In this document: in pieces, positions 1 through 11,600 of the stretch
Layout of the letters: each line of letters opens with the position of its first letter
Position numbering within the stretch: the first letter of the stretch is position 1
Assembly: GCA_022702545.1 (NCBI GenBank)
Contig: JAHRBC010000002.1
Coordinates: forward strand, 310,001 to 374,000
Source: Phycomyces nitens
Lineage: Eukaryota > Mucoromycota > Mucoromycetes > Mucorales > Phycomycetaceae
DNA: 64,000 nt
Direction of reading: 5' to 3'
Translations under genes and position numbers: made by a program
Notes under the pieces: model-generated
What the model saw: the letters and a program-made list of their open reading frames with translations, nothing else
What the model was told of the DNA's origin: nothing
Databases searched by the model: none

Positions 1-2319
1 AAGCCTTTATCATCCAAGTTTCAACGTGTTGTGAATCTCATTTACCATGACACTCCATATGTTACTGCCTTTGTGGATGATATCGTAGTCTTTTCCACTA
101 ACATGACCGACCATGTTAAACATGTCCAAACCGCCGTTCAAAAGCTTACAGACGTCAACCTCATTCTTAATCCACAGAAATGTCACTTCAGCGCAAACTT
201 CTGTATCTTTACTGGGTTTCACTGTGAGTACAAGAGGTGTTGATCTCGACGCTCGCAAAGTTCATAATGCCAACATCTGGCCTCAACCCAAGTCTGGCAA
301 AGACATTCAAAGATTCCTCGGTCTCGTCAATTACTTTCGCGAGCATATTCCAAACTTGTCGCAACTGTCATCTCCACTCGATAAACTGCGCAATGCTGAC
401 TCATTACAAGGGTTATGGACTGAGGAACAAACACAAGCTTTTTCCAAGCTCAAACACGCACTTACCCACGCACCAGTTATAAGCCACCCGGACACCAATC
501 AGCCTTTCCTGGTTGCCACGGACGCCTCTAACACTGGAATAGGCGCAGTGCTCTATCAGATCATCAACAACCAATATCGTTACATTGGCTTCATGGCTCG
601 CTCTCTCTCCAAGTCTGAACGTAACTATCCCGTTACCAAACGTGAACTCCTGGGTATTGTCTACGCCCTGACCAAATTCCACAAGTTTCTGTGGGGTAAC
701 AAATTCACGTTGTACACGGACCACAAGGCACTCACCTACCTTCACACACAAGAGATCGCCAATCCTATGATGATTAACTGGCTTGACGTGCTCTGCGACT
801 ATAACTACGACATAGTTCACAGACCTGGCATTGCAAATATTTTACCAGATGCTCTATCACGCCTTTTCACCTCGGAAAAACCGCTGGGGGAGGATAAAAC
901 CATAGAACCCTCTATGAAGCATCCGGCAAAAGCAGTACAGAAACCATCACATGCCCTTCAACGAATGCACAACACAAGCGAAATGATTACACCACCAATC
1001 AAAGACAGACAGCATATCCTCAATCAAGCACATCTACTCGGCCACTTTGGTACAGATGCTATAGTCAATGCTATACACAGTGATGGACTCCACTGGACTA
1101 ACCTCAAGCAAGACGCCACAGCAACGGTAAAGAACTGCTTGAACTGTCAACGATTCAATGTCACAAAACACGGTTATCATCTGCTGAAACCTATTACTGC
1201 CAGTCAACCAGGTGAACACTGGGCCATTGATCTTGCTGGTCCATACACCACCTCACACAACGGCAACCATTATATCCTAGTAATGGTTGACATCTTCTCC
1301 GATTCTGTATACTCCGCGCAATTCCCGACAAGACATCCTTAACAATTGCAAGACAACTTGTTCAGATCTTCTGTGACTATGGATTACCTAAGATCCTACA
1401 GTCAGACAACGGTACCGAGTTTGTCAATGAACTCGTCAAGACATTCACCCAGGCAGCAGGAATCGATCATCGCCTAGTGACCCCATATCATCCGAGAGCA
1501 AATGGTGTGGCTGAGAAATGGGTACACACGGCAAAGGAAGTCATAAACAAGAGAACACAAGGAGCAAAGCAAGACTGGGATTTATACATCCCAAGTACGC
1601 AACTGGCCATAAACAGCAAACATGCTAAACTACATGGCACATGTCCCTTCACCCTCATGTTTGCCAGACAACCGACCGATTTCTCTGACTACCGAAAAAC
1701 GGAAAGTACACACACTTCTCCAAACTGTCTAAAAGAAAGAAAGGACCGCATCGAACAAATGGAGACTGTCGTATTCCCTGCTATCCGAGAACGTATCAAG
1801 GCCACACAAGCAGCAGACAAGGGAAGACACGATAAGGGCCATAATATCATAATGGAGTTTCCCAATGACAGCAACGTGATGATCAAGAATATCCTCAAAA
1901 AATCCAAGACCGATCCAAGATATGAGGGACCATTCACAGTCAAGGGCAGAACAAAAGGAGGCAGCTACATCTTGCAAGACGAAACGGGCGCACTTTTATC
2001 AAGAAACATTCCGCCCTCGCAAATTAAGCTGATATCCCAAGATACCGTTATCTCTTCTGACAATTTCTACGAGATACAAGCCATCATTGACCATCGTAAA
2101 GACAAAGGCGACTATCTTTACAGAGTACGTTGGAAAAACTATGCACCAGATCAAGACACTTGGGAACCAACCAGTCACTTCAACGATTTGAGCATTATTG
2201 ACAAATACTGGCAAAGACGAGGTGCTGAACAACCTCAGAAACAATCTACGATCAAACATAACAAGCGCACCATGTCATCCCAAGAACCTACACGATCCAG
2301 TAAACGCAGACGCAACTGA
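1..2319 (+). pseudogene. Ty3/gypsy chromovirus pol, 3' part (RT end, RNase H, integrase, chromodomain)
   Basis: This is the 3' portion of a retrotransposon polyprotein; the 5' part lies outside the window. It opens inside reverse transcriptase, with the catalytic box seen as FVDDIVVFS near 75-100. It continues through the RT thumb/connection (FLGLVNYFREHIPN) and RNase H (VATDASNTGIGAVL, TLYTDHKALTYL). Integrase follows, with an HHCC-like region (CLNCQRF), the core (WAIDLAG, QSDNGTEF) and the PYHPRANGVAEK motif. The protein ends in a chromodomain at about 2060-2210 (YRVRWKNYAPDQDTWEP), which marks chromoviruses and is known to steer integration to chromatin. The frame breaks twice by one base, near 200 and near 1300, so this copy cannot make a continuous pol as sequenced. 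Both breaks lie in short homopolymers, so consensus error is possible. The downstream polypurine tract and LTR confirm the orientation. Confidence 0.93.
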
Positions 2320-2386
2320 ACTCAACGAATGCTACAGTGTATCCTTACATATGCTCCCACAGCAATTCAAACGGTTGTTCCAACCT

Positions 2387-2395
2387 GGAGGGGGG
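2387..2395 (+). other. Polypurine tract of the Ty3/gypsy element
   Basis: A purine run (GGAGGGGGG) lies just before the TG that opens the 3' LTR. This is where plus-strand DNA synthesis is primed in LTR retrotransposons. Confidence 0.8.
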
Positions 2396-2398
2396 TAA

Positions 2399-2806
2399 TG
2401 TTGTATCCAACATAATCATAGATTGAAACATTAACACAAATTACCAATATTGAAACATATTGAATAACCGACCTACTGGAAGGGCACTAAAGAGTGTACC
2501 TTTCCAAATACATTATTCATACGTAAAGACACACTAACAACTAGTACTAACACACTGGTTAATAGTACTAAGTAAAATAACAAGTCATATCTAATAGTTG
2601 GTAGAGAGAACAGACATTACATGATATCATCATATCATCACTAGCACTCATCTCAATGTCTATATAAACGCACAATACGAATAGCAATAGTCTTCATCTC
2701 ATTCACAAATTCTTTCTCTCTTAATAAACAAAGTCTCACCGTACTCTTGTCCGTGCTTTGTTTTCCTCTGATTTAACAATTTTATCATATATTATTTTAT
2801 CCAACA
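2399..2806 (+). repeat. 3' LTR of the Ty3/gypsy element
   Basis: This 408-bp repeat begins TGTTGTATCCAACA and ends TATCCAACA, so it has TG…CA ends and a short inverted TGTTG/CAACA terminus. A TATA-like box (TATATAAA) lies at about 2661-2668 and an AATAAA-like stretch at about 2730. The bases directly after the LTR are ATTAG, a candidate target duplication, but the 5' LTR is outside the window so this cannot be tested. The LTR interrupts the LTR-like unit D that continues from 2807. Confidence 0.85.
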
Positions 2807-3316
2807 ATTAGTATAAATATCTCAAAATCAAACACTCAATAAACAAGGTCGAATTCTGATACAAGTTTCTTCTCTGACAAAGTTGTCTGAATCCTTATTC
2901 TTTCTTGTGAATTTCTTCCGTTATATTTTGTTTCTTACCAAGTCTTCGTGGAAGATTGGTTGTTCTTTATATTTTTATTTGTATTAGTCAAGTCTTCTTG
3001 GAAGATTGACTACCCCCTTTTTTTTATTCTCATTTGTATCCCTGTGCTGTATTTTGTTATTGATTCACCTGTGGTGAAGTTAATATCATATATTTGTATC
3101 CATCCTATTTGTATCCCCTTTTGCTCTCACTTTTGTGAAAGCATTTCTTATTCCTGTCCTTGTAGTCACTTTGGTAACAAAGCGACTATCTTATTTACAC
3201 CTGTTTCCTCCTTTTCGAACCTATTCTTCCTCCATTCCGGATTTCGATCCATATTACTACCCGTACCTTTCTTTTCTCATCTACCTCCTACACACAACAA
3301 AGTACCACACGCGTCA
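2807..3316 (+). repeat. LTR-like unit D, 3' part
   Basis: This is the end of an LTR-like unit whose 5' side is interrupted by the Ty3 LTR. It starts just upstream of a TATA-like sequence followed by CAATAAACAAGG, the same promoter/poly(A)-style arrangement as in units A-C. It is pyrimidine-rich on the plus strand and ends ACACGCGTCA, the end shared by all units of the array. There is no convincing gene; open frames here are F/L/S/Y-rich low-complexity reads. Confidence 0.6.
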
Positions 3317-3319
3317 GGT

Positions 3320-3998
3320 TGACACGTGTGTTGTGGGCAGGTTCGGTTTCGACCATGAAGCCGGACCAAGGGCCCGGAACAGGCTTAGGAGGGGTCGGAG
3401 GCTGGACCAGTCCGAAGAAGAAGTCCGAGCCGAGTAAGGATGGCCGATCCCCGAGTTTCTTTATTTCTCTTTCTTTTCAATTTTTCTTTATTTTATTTTA
3501 TCACATTTTATTATTTCCTTTTTTATACTCTTTCCTTTTATATTTCCTTTGTGAATCCTTTCTCACTTTCTTGCAGGATTGCACCATTCTGTACTTCTTT
3601 AGTTTATTTCCCCTACTTCTTTGTCTTACCCTTTTCTTTACTATGTTATAGTATTTTTTTTATTATATTTTTCCTTTGGCCTTGATGGCATCATTTTATT
3701 ATTTTATTATTTCATTTTTCGGTTATTCTTTTAGTTATTTTCTTTGTCTATAAAAGACATTCTTTTCAAATGAAATAAAGATCATCAGTCAGTTTTACGA
3801 TCAATTTTACGGTTATTTTATTCTTTTGAGTTTAAGCTCTCGATCTCTGAAGAGCAGTTATATTTTGCCCAGTCATTTTGGGGATATTTCTGTTGAGTTT
3901 CATTAGTCTTTTACTGGTTCTTTCATTGTTTCTTTTATATATTTTATTTGTCGCCCGTTCGGTTACCATACACAACCATACAAACACATCACGCGTCA
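3320..3998 (+). repeat. LTR-like unit B0
   Basis: This unit begins TGACACGTGTGTTGTGGGC and ends ACACATCACGCGTCA. It resembles B1, B2 and B3: a GC-rich head with GACCATGAAGCCGGACC, a C/T-rich middle, TATAAAAGACATTC, a leader containing GAAGAGCAGTTATATTTTGC, and the common end. The spacer to unit D is GGT and to C0 is GTT, unlike the TTAG spacers to the right of the tRNA. Confidence 0.7.
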
Positions 3999-4001
3999 GT
4001 T

Positions 4002-4497
4002 TGACACAGGTGTTGTAGGGTTTCCAGCTTTGGCCACTTCTCACCCATTCACATAACTTTCCAAGGCTCTCTCTGCCAAAAAGGTGTGACGTAGCCTTCT
4101 GATCAACTAGCAACGTCACCTTTTCTCAACCGCAAGTCACTTTACTTCTCTCATATTCCTCCTTCCTCCGCACCCCTTTGATTTTCCTTATTTGTCACCC
4201 TCGCTCTCATTTTAAACCCCTCATTATCATTTCCTTATTTGTCATTTGTACCCACCTTTTTGTCATCATCTCACCTTTCCCTTCCCCATATCCATGTCTG
4301 TGCGCATCAACCACCATCTTCCTTTATCTACATCTCAAGTCATTTTCCCGCACATCGGCATTTCTTTTATTTTATTGTCCTTCATCGCATTTACCATTTC
4401 ACACTACATTTCATACTTATTGCACCTTCATATCATTATCTTGTCTTATCATTCATACTTCCTCCCAACACATCTTTATTATCTCATCTATTTTTCG
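4002..4497 (+). repeat. LTR-like unit C0, truncated by CACTA element A
   Basis: This is the head of a type C unit (TGACACAGGTGTTGTAGGG), similar to C1 and C2. It is cut at 4497 by the CACTACGGCGGAA end of element A. The remainder of a C unit is not found on the other side of element A, so flanking sequence was lost. Confidence 0.65.
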
Positions 4498-4566
4498 CAC
4501 TACGGCGGAAGGACCGGTAGCTGTGCCGAAAACGGTAGCATAACTACCATTTTTTATGATTTTTGA

Positions 4567-5130
4567 GCACTTTATCTCCGCAGATTGTGGTTGAAAGGTA
4601 ATGTCATCGATGCCGATTCATAAAAGTCACATGGAATGTCTTTTCATCAGGCAATGAGGTAGTTGTAGTACCATAGAAAGGGCTCGTAAGTTTTTAGGCA
4701 ACATTATTTATTGAAATGAGCATTTTATTTGGTGTTAACGATGTTGCGCATTTTTGAGAAAAATAATTTTTCGCCTGTGTGAACAAAACGGTAGCATAAC
4801 TACCATTTTTTTGAAACTAATTTTTTGTTTTTGATATTATTAGCCATTTTATTTTATTTTATATGACATTAATATTTATTAGAGCACTTTATCTCCGCAG
4901 ATTGTGGTTGAAAGGTAATGTCATCGATCCCGAATCATAAAAGTTGCATGGAATGTCTTTTCATCAGGCAATGAGGTAGTTGTAGTACCATAGAAAGGGC
5001 TCGTAAGTTTTTAGGCAACCTTGTTTATTGAAATAAGCATTTTATTTGGTGTTAAAGATGTTGCACATTTTTGAGAAAAATAATTTTTTGCCTGTGTGAA
5101 CAAAACGGTAGTAATGCTACCGTTTTTTTG
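4567..5130. repeat. Subterminal tandem duplication (~305 bp unit) in element A
   Basis: Two direct copies, starting near 4567 and near 4881, share GAGCACTTTATCTCCGCAG and the following ~200 bp up to CTCGTAAGTTTTTAGG. Each is followed by a GGTAG motif block. The mirror pair lies in element B at about 11700-12280. Confidence 0.8.
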
Positions 5131-5224
5131 AAACAATTTTTTTGTTTTTGACATTATTAGCCATTTTATTTTATTTTATTTGGTATTGATATTTATAAAG
5201 AAAGAAAAAAGAAAAAGAAATTTT

Positions 5225-6101
5225 TTATAAAGTGGCAAGGTTCCCCATGGTCACACGCAGATTGTCATTAAACACGTAATATGGTGCAATGATAAAGAAC
5301 TGATTACTACTCGGAGGGTACTGGATGAGCCCAACTTGATGCTGAATGTCATCCACATTAACAGCATATTTTGGCTGGGTTGTTTGTCCAGTTGAGCTGT
5401 GTGACCGCCGTATTACAATTGGCACAGATGAGTCATGGGCTGCTGTACCATGCTCTTTCATCACTTCAACGAATGCCAGAAAGTGCGGTGTGCTATCAAC
5501 CTCTTTATGCTCAAAATAAAATTCCACGGTGCCAACAAACCAGCTTTGAATAGTTATATTGCGACGGCTAGATAAAAATATAAAAAATGCGAGTGATCTC
5601 TATTTTGTATTTTGACTAATACCAATACTCACTTTCTGTATGGACAGGTGAACATCACATGATGATTGCCACGTCTGGTCTCGTTTTTATTCTTTGGTAC
5701 ATACATGAAGAATGTACGGTTGAATTTTTCCAAAGACGAGAAGCAACAACAATCGTCGGGTCATCAAGTTCAATACTGTCCATACCACTGTTTCGCACAT
5801 AGTACTTTGCCAAAGTATTCTTGACAACAGGGCTGCTGACACCTTCCAAGTCATCATCATTCAAGCTGGCATGTCAGTTGAATGGCTCCCATAGCTGGGC
5901 AGCACTTACACCATCTGGAAGATCTAAGAAACTTGCTTCATTATATGTAGATGGCTGACTTGTACTAGGATAATTCTGAGAGCTGTTTGCTGAACTGACA
6001 AAGCTATGAACAGCAAAGCGCTCAACAAGCAAACTGGCATTTCTACCGCCCTTCAAGTTTAATGTGATAAGCTTGGAGTATACTCTAATTACTTTTTCCA
6101 T
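5225..6101 (-). pseudogene. Transposase C-terminal remnant in element A
   Basis: Three exon-like blocks lie on the minus strand: about 6101-5874, 5864-5655 and 5527-5225. They read as one C-terminal region split by a stop and an intron-like gap. The last block contains FYFEHKEVD and DDIQHQVGLIQYP and ends GNLATL. Its layout recalls the C-terminus of the Tnp2 proteins elsewhere in this window (IQYLF…FAFV), so I read it as the tail of a related CACTA transposase. That link is by architecture only. The catalytic region is absent, so this copy cannot encode transposase. It mirrors 10530-11615. Confidence 0.55.
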
Positions 6102-6719
6102 GGGTAGGTAAGAGATTATTTGACTAATAATAGCAACAGCAGCAAAGACACTTCTTGGTCAATGATGACAAAATCAACGTACCTGTCATCAATGATTGTG
6201 GCCAGTGAGGCACGGCTAGGACAATAGCACTCCACATTTACAAGTGCAAAGAATGTGGTGTGCCAAGAATCTTCTTCAAGACACCTTTAAGAGTGCAAAC
6301 CAGACTTGTAAGAGAAAAATAGCAGAGAACAGCCAGGCAAGTTTATTAATTAACAAACATTTGAATATACATTATAATTAATATAATATTTTTATTATGT
6401 TATAGCAGGAAAGAGCAAGCAGTTCTTTTCTTTTGGAAGATGAGGTATTTCAAATGGATGACGAGGCTGAATCCCCAATCATGACAGATGTACTATAAGT
6501 TAGAGCTTTTTTGTTGCTCATCTATTCTCAATTTAATATTAATATAATATTTCTACTGTTTGATATAGGTTTACACCACTAGGAATGAGCAATGAGCCTT
6601 CATCTAAGAGAAACAGACTAAGTCTTTAATATTCTTTAGGCTGCTCTTATTGGTTCTCTCATATTTTTAGTATATGTTTTAGCGCACTTTTTCTTTTCCT
6701 CTTTTCCTTTAGCTGTTTT

Positions 6720-7090
6720 ATCTTTGCTTTGGTCCTCTCCTTTGAAATAAAATCGAATAACTCTCCATCACGTAAGATTGCCACCTTAATAAATGCCCGA
6801 TTGGCATCTTGTATACCACATCTTCAGCTCTGTTGTTTTTAATCTAGGAATGAAGCACACATCTCGCCCTTTTTCAAGCACCAAAAAAAATGAATTTTTT
6901 ATAGCTGTATTACGCCGAGGTTAGTTTATATTTCTTTTCTTTTCTTTGCTCTACTTTTTGAAATAAAACTAAATGACCCTCCCTTATGTAAGGTTGTCAA
7001 TTACATAAACATCCGATTGGAATCTTGTATACCACATCTTCAGCTCTGCTATCTTTAATCAAGGAATGAAACACTCATCTCATAATTTTT
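6720..7090. repeat. Internal tandem duplication in element A (~200 bp spacing)
   Basis: Two direct copies share CTTGTATACCACATCTTCAG, preceded by a TTTGAAATAAA block and followed by an AGGAATGAA block. They are clearly diverged, so the duplication is old. Element B holds the mirror image. Confidence 0.7.
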
Positions 7091-7404
7091 CAGACACTAA
7101 AAAAGGTGAAAATTTTTTACAGCTATATTACACTAAAGTTTGTCATTCCCCACCTCCCCACCTGGGAATCTCTGTAGAATATGCATATTGTTTTCTTAAT
7201 GATGTACTCATTCTGCCAACTACCATTATATTCGAATTAGTTTTAAATCTTATGAGCTGACTTTACAGCAATATATTTTCTATGGTAAGAATATTATAAT
7301 ATGTTTACACTCTTTAATTAATCATATTGCGCATTCTCTATTCTCCTTCTACTGCATCTAGTATTTACATCTGTACGTTTCATATAGTGGCATTAATTCA
7401 AGAG

Positions 7405-7710
7405 ATGCTTGGTATACCGATTAACAAGCACAATATATACTGGTATGCTATCCAAAACAATATGCTTGGTTTATTTGATCGCTTCATTCTCTGACCACAA
7501 TATCTTTATAGCAATTGATGAAGACCAAAGGCCTTCCAAGTCATGACAGTGATTCACAACAAGATGCTTGGCACGCTGATTAACAAGCACAATATATACT
7601 GGTATGCTACCCAAAACAATATATTCGGTTTATTTGATTGCTTCATTCTCTGACCACAATATTTTTATAGCAATCGATGAAGACCAAAGGTCATCCAAGT
7701 CATAACAACA
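7405..7710. repeat. Internal tandem duplication in element A (~165 bp unit)
   Basis: Two direct copies share ACAAGCACAATATATACTGG, CATTCTCTGACCACAATAT and GATGAAGACCAAAGG. The mirror image lies at about 9130-9425 in element B. Confidence 0.75.
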
Positions 7711-8145
7711 TGTTGTTGGCATCGTGTATAGATTGAGTAAAAGGTTTGTACCATATACGTTTTATAATATTAAATAGTATTTGCTTTTGGTATGTTTCTA
7801 TATTATTATTATATATATTTTAATATTATTTGAAATAAATCGAAATTATAATAAAAAATAAACCATTATTTCAAATAAATGGCAGTAAAAAAAGAATGGG
7901 TGCTAGTATATAAAGTAATATAAAAGAGAGGCTATAGTATATAAAGAAACGATTTTGGTTGGATAAAAAAACGGTAGCTGTGCCTATTCCTGCCTCATAA
8001 CTACCCTTTTTTTTCGCACTAAAAAAACGGTAACAGCTACCGAAATCGCCTTATACAGAGTCTTTACTACCGTTTTTTTTGGTGGGAAAAAACGGTAGTA
8101 ATGCTACCAAAACGGTAGTTAGCTACCGTTTTTTCCGCCGTAGTG

Positions 8146-8365
8146 TATAGTTCTCTAACTAATACTGCGCATTATCTGCAGTAGTTATTATATGATATTT
8201 TCATAAAAGAAGAGACATTGTACTGCAGTTAATGCTCAGGAAGATGTTACTGCGCATAAAGAAGTACTGCAGTTAATCATCTTCAGATTTTACGGATTCA
8301 TCAAAATAATGTCTGACACAATCCCAGATCAGGAAGGACAAAAATTAGGCACAACAAGACTTCCC
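8146..8365. other. Spacer between element A and the tRNA gene
   Basis: About 220 bp with no gene. It contains repeated short motifs (TACTGCAGTTAAT twice, CTGCGCAT twice). It does not match the LTR-like units, so it may be original host sequence downstream of the tRNA. Confidence 0.5.
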
Positions 8366-8369
8366 AAAA
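8366..8369 (-). terminator. Pol III terminator of tRNA-Ala
   Basis: On the minus strand a TTTT run immediately follows the tRNA discriminator base. Four or more T residues form the usual RNA polymerase III stop. Confidence 0.8.
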
Positions 8370-8441
8370 TGGAGACGCCGGGGTTCGAACCCGGGGCCTT
8401 TCGCATGCAAAGCGAATATGATACCACTACATCACATCCCC
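8370..8441 (-). tRNA. tRNA-Ala (anticodon UGC)
   Basis: This 72-nt minus-strand gene folds as a full cloverleaf. The acceptor GGGGATG pairs with CGTCTCC and the discriminator is A. The anticodon stem TTCGC/GCGAA encloses the loop TTTGCAT, giving anticodon TGC. The T arm carries GGTTCGAACCC, which is also the pol III B box, and the D arm holds a TAGTGG A-box core. The acceptor contains a G3:U70 pair, the known identity element read by alanyl-tRNA synthetase. No intron is present and CCA is not encoded. A retroelement-like unit starts 9 bp upstream of the 5' end. This is the only clear host gene in the window. Confidence 0.95.
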
Positions 8442-8446
8442 ATTGG

Positions 8447-8450
8447 TTAG
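8447..8450. other. TTAG integration site upstream of tRNA-Ala
   Basis: The bases TTAG lie between the tRNA flank (ATTGG) and the TGACAC start of unit A1. The same four bases recur at five other unit junctions: 12930-12933, 13686-13689, 21950-21953, 29481-29484 and 36802-36805. This is the pattern expected of a 4-bp target duplication made by repeated integration at one point. Confidence 0.65.
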
Positions 8451-8690
8451 TGACACGGTTGTGGTGGGGTGATCACCAAAATCCCAAATCTCGCCTTGGT
8501 CCGACCAGTCCGGCCAGTCTGACCAAAGGGCCCAGGAGCTTGGTCCGGTCCGCGTGGTCGGAAGGTGGAAGGCCGGCATGGAAAGTCTGGCCTAAGTCAC
8601 GGAGCACGTGACATTGGAAATTGGTGCCTTGGGTAGTTGAGAGGGTCGGTAAGCCTGTCGCATTTTCCCGCCAAACCTTATTTGTGTACA

Positions 8691-11600
8691 CACTACGGCG
8701 GAAAAAACGGTAGCTAACTACCGTTTTGGTAGCATTACTACCGTTTTTTCCCACCAAAAAAAACGGTAGTAAAGACTCTGTATAAGGCGATTTCGGTAGC
8801 TGTTACCGTTTTTTTAGTGCGAAAAAAAAGGGTAGTTATGAGGCAGGAATAGGCACAGCTACCGTTTTTTTATCCAACCAAAATCGTTTCTTTATATACT
8901 ATAGCCTCTCTTTTATATTACTTTATATACTAGCACCCATTCTTTTTTTACTGCCATTTATTTGAAATAATGGTTTATTTTTTATTATAATTTCGATTTA
9001 TTTCAAATAATATTAAAATATATATAATAATAATATAGAAACATACCAAAAGCAAATACTATTTAATATTATAAAACGTATATGGTACAAACCTTTTACT
9101 CAATCTATACACGATGCCAACAACATGTTGTTATGACTTGGATGACCTTTGGTCTTCATCGATTGCTATAAAAATATTGTGGTCAGAGAATGAAGCAATC
9201 AAATAAACCGAATATATTGTTTTGGGTAGCATACCAGTATATATTGTGCTTGTTAATCAGCGTGCCAAGCATCTTGTTGTGAATCACTGTCATGACTTGG
9301 AAGGCCTTTGGTCTTCATCAATTGCTATAAAGATATTGTGGTCAGAGAATGAAGCGATCAAATAAACCAAGCATATTGTTTTGGATAGCATACCAGTATA
9401 TATTGTGCTTGTTAATCGGTATACCAAGCATCTCTTGAATTAATGCCACTATATGAAACGTACAGATGTAAATACTAGATGCAGTAGAAGGAGAATAGAG
9501 AATGCGCAATATGATTAATTAAAGAGTGTAAACATATTATAATATTCTTACCATAGAAAATATATTGCTGTAAAGTCAGCTCATAAGATTTAAAACTAAT
9601 TCGAATATAATGGTAGTTGGCAGAATGAGTACATCATTAAGAAAACAATATGCATATTCTACAGAGATTCCCAGGTGGGGAGGTGGGGAATGACAAACTT
9701 TAGTGTAATATAGCTGTAAAAAATTTTCACCTTTTTTAGTGTCTGAAAAATTATGAGATGAGTGTTTCATTCCTTGATTAAAGATAGCAGAGCTGAAGAT
9801 GTGGTATACAAGATTCCAATCGGATGTTTATGTAATTGACAACCTTACATAAGGGAGGGTCATTTAGTTTTATTTCAAAAAAGTAGAGCAAAGAAAAGAA
9901 AAGAAATATAAACTAACCTCGGCGTAATACAGCTATAAAAAAATTCATTTTTTTTGGTGCTTGAAAAAGGGCGAGATGTGTGCTTCATTCCTAGATTAAA
10001 AACAACAGAGCTGAAGATGTGGTATACAAGATGCCAATCGGGCATTTATTAAGGTGGCAATCTTACGTGATGGAGAGTTATTCGATTTTATTTCAAAGGA
10101 GAGGACCAAAGCAAAGATAAAACAGCTAAAGGAAAAGAGGAAAAGAAAAAGTGCGCTAAAACATATACTAAAAATATGAGAGAACCAATAAGAGCAGCCT
10201 AAAGAATATTAAAGACTTAGTCTGTTTCTCTTAGATGAAGGCTCATTGCTCATTCCTAGTGGTGTAAACCTATATCAAACAGTAGAAATATTATATTAAT
10301 ATTAAATTGAGAATAGATGAGCAACAAAAAAGCTCTAACTTATAGTACATCTGTCATGATTGGGGATTCAGCCTCGTCATCCATTTGAAATACCTCATCT
10401 TCCAAAAGAAAAGAACTGCTTGCTCTTTCCTGCTATAACATAATAAAAATATTATATTAATTATAATGTATATTCAAATGTTTGTTAATTAATAAACTTG
10501 CCTGGCTGTTCTCTGCTATTTTTCTCTTACAAGTCTGGTTTGCACTCTTAAAGGTGTCTTGAAGAAGATTCTTGGCACACCACATTCTTTTGCACTTGTA
10601 AATGTGGAGTGCTATTGTCCTAGCCGTGCCTCACTGGCCACAATCATTGATGACAGGTACGTTGATTTTGTCATCATTGACCAAGAAGTGTCTTTGCTGC
10701 TGTTGCTATTATTAGTCAAATAATCTCTTACCTACCCATGGAAAAAGTAATTAGAGTATACTCCAAGCTTATCACATTAAACTTGAAGGGCGGTAGAAAT
10801 GCCAGTTTGCTTGTTGAGCGCTTTGCTGTTCATAGCTTTGTCAGTTCAGCAAACAGCTCTCAGAATTATCCTAGTACAAGTCAGCCATCTACATATAATG
10901 AAGCAAGTTTCTTAGATCTTCCAGATGGTGTAAGTGCTGCCCAGCTATGGGAGCCATTCAACTGACATGCCAGCTTGAATGATGATGACTTGGAAGGTGT
11001 CAGCAGCCCTGTTGTCAAGAATACTTTGGCAAAGTACTATGTGCGAAACAGTGGTATGGACAGTATTGAACTTGATGACCCGACGATTGTTGTTGCTTCT
11101 CGTCTTTGGAAAAATTCAACCGTACATTCTTCATGTATGTACCAAAGAATAAAAAACGAGACCAGACGTGGCAATCATCATGTGATGTTCACCTGTCCAT
11201 ACAGAAAGTGAGTATTGGTATTAGTCAAAATACAAAATAGAGATCACTCGCATTTTTTATATTTTTATCTAGCCGTCGCAATATAACTATTCAAAGCTGG
11301 TTTGTTGGCACCGTGGAATTTTATTTTGAGCATAAAGAGGTTGATGGCACACCACACTTTCTGGCATTCGTTGAAGTGATGAAAGAGCATGGTACAGCAG
11401 CCCATGACTCATCTGTGCCAATCGTAATACGGCGGTCACACAGCTCAACTGGACAAACAACCCAGCCAAAATATGCTGTTAATGTGGATGACATTCAGCA
11501 TCAAGTTGGGCTCATCCAGTACCCTCCGAGTAGTAATCAGTTCTTTATCATTGCATCATATTATGTGTTTAATGACAATCTGCATGTGACCAGGGGTAAT

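Larger units (their letters stand above)
4498..8145 (-). mobile_element. CACTA-like element A (non-autonomous), inverted copy of element B
   Basis: Both ends carry CACTACGGCGGAA and its reverse complement. Inside each end are many copies of ACGGTAG/CTACCGT, some arranged as palindromes. Such subterminal repeats are typical transposase-binding arrays in CACTA elements. The element is 3648 bp against 3650 bp for element B, and the two are nearly identical in opposite orientation. It holds only broken remnants of a transposase-like gene on the minus strand and several internal tandem duplications. No 3-bp duplication is seen (left flank TCG, right flank TAT). Since the left flank is an interrupted C unit and the right flank is tRNA-proximal unique DNA, the present ends may join two former copies. 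Confidence 0.85.

Noticed and set aside
7066..7260. A 64-codon frame in element A and its identical mirror at 9576-9770
   Set aside because: It is identical only because A and B are near-identical copies. It has no motif, and it spans an internal duplication without matching codon structure in the other duplicate.
8309..8611. Open frame running through the tRNA gene and the head of unit A1
   Set aside because: It crosses a well-folded tRNA on the other strand and an LTR-like boundary. There is no motif, and the same GC-rich head elsewhere gives different frames.
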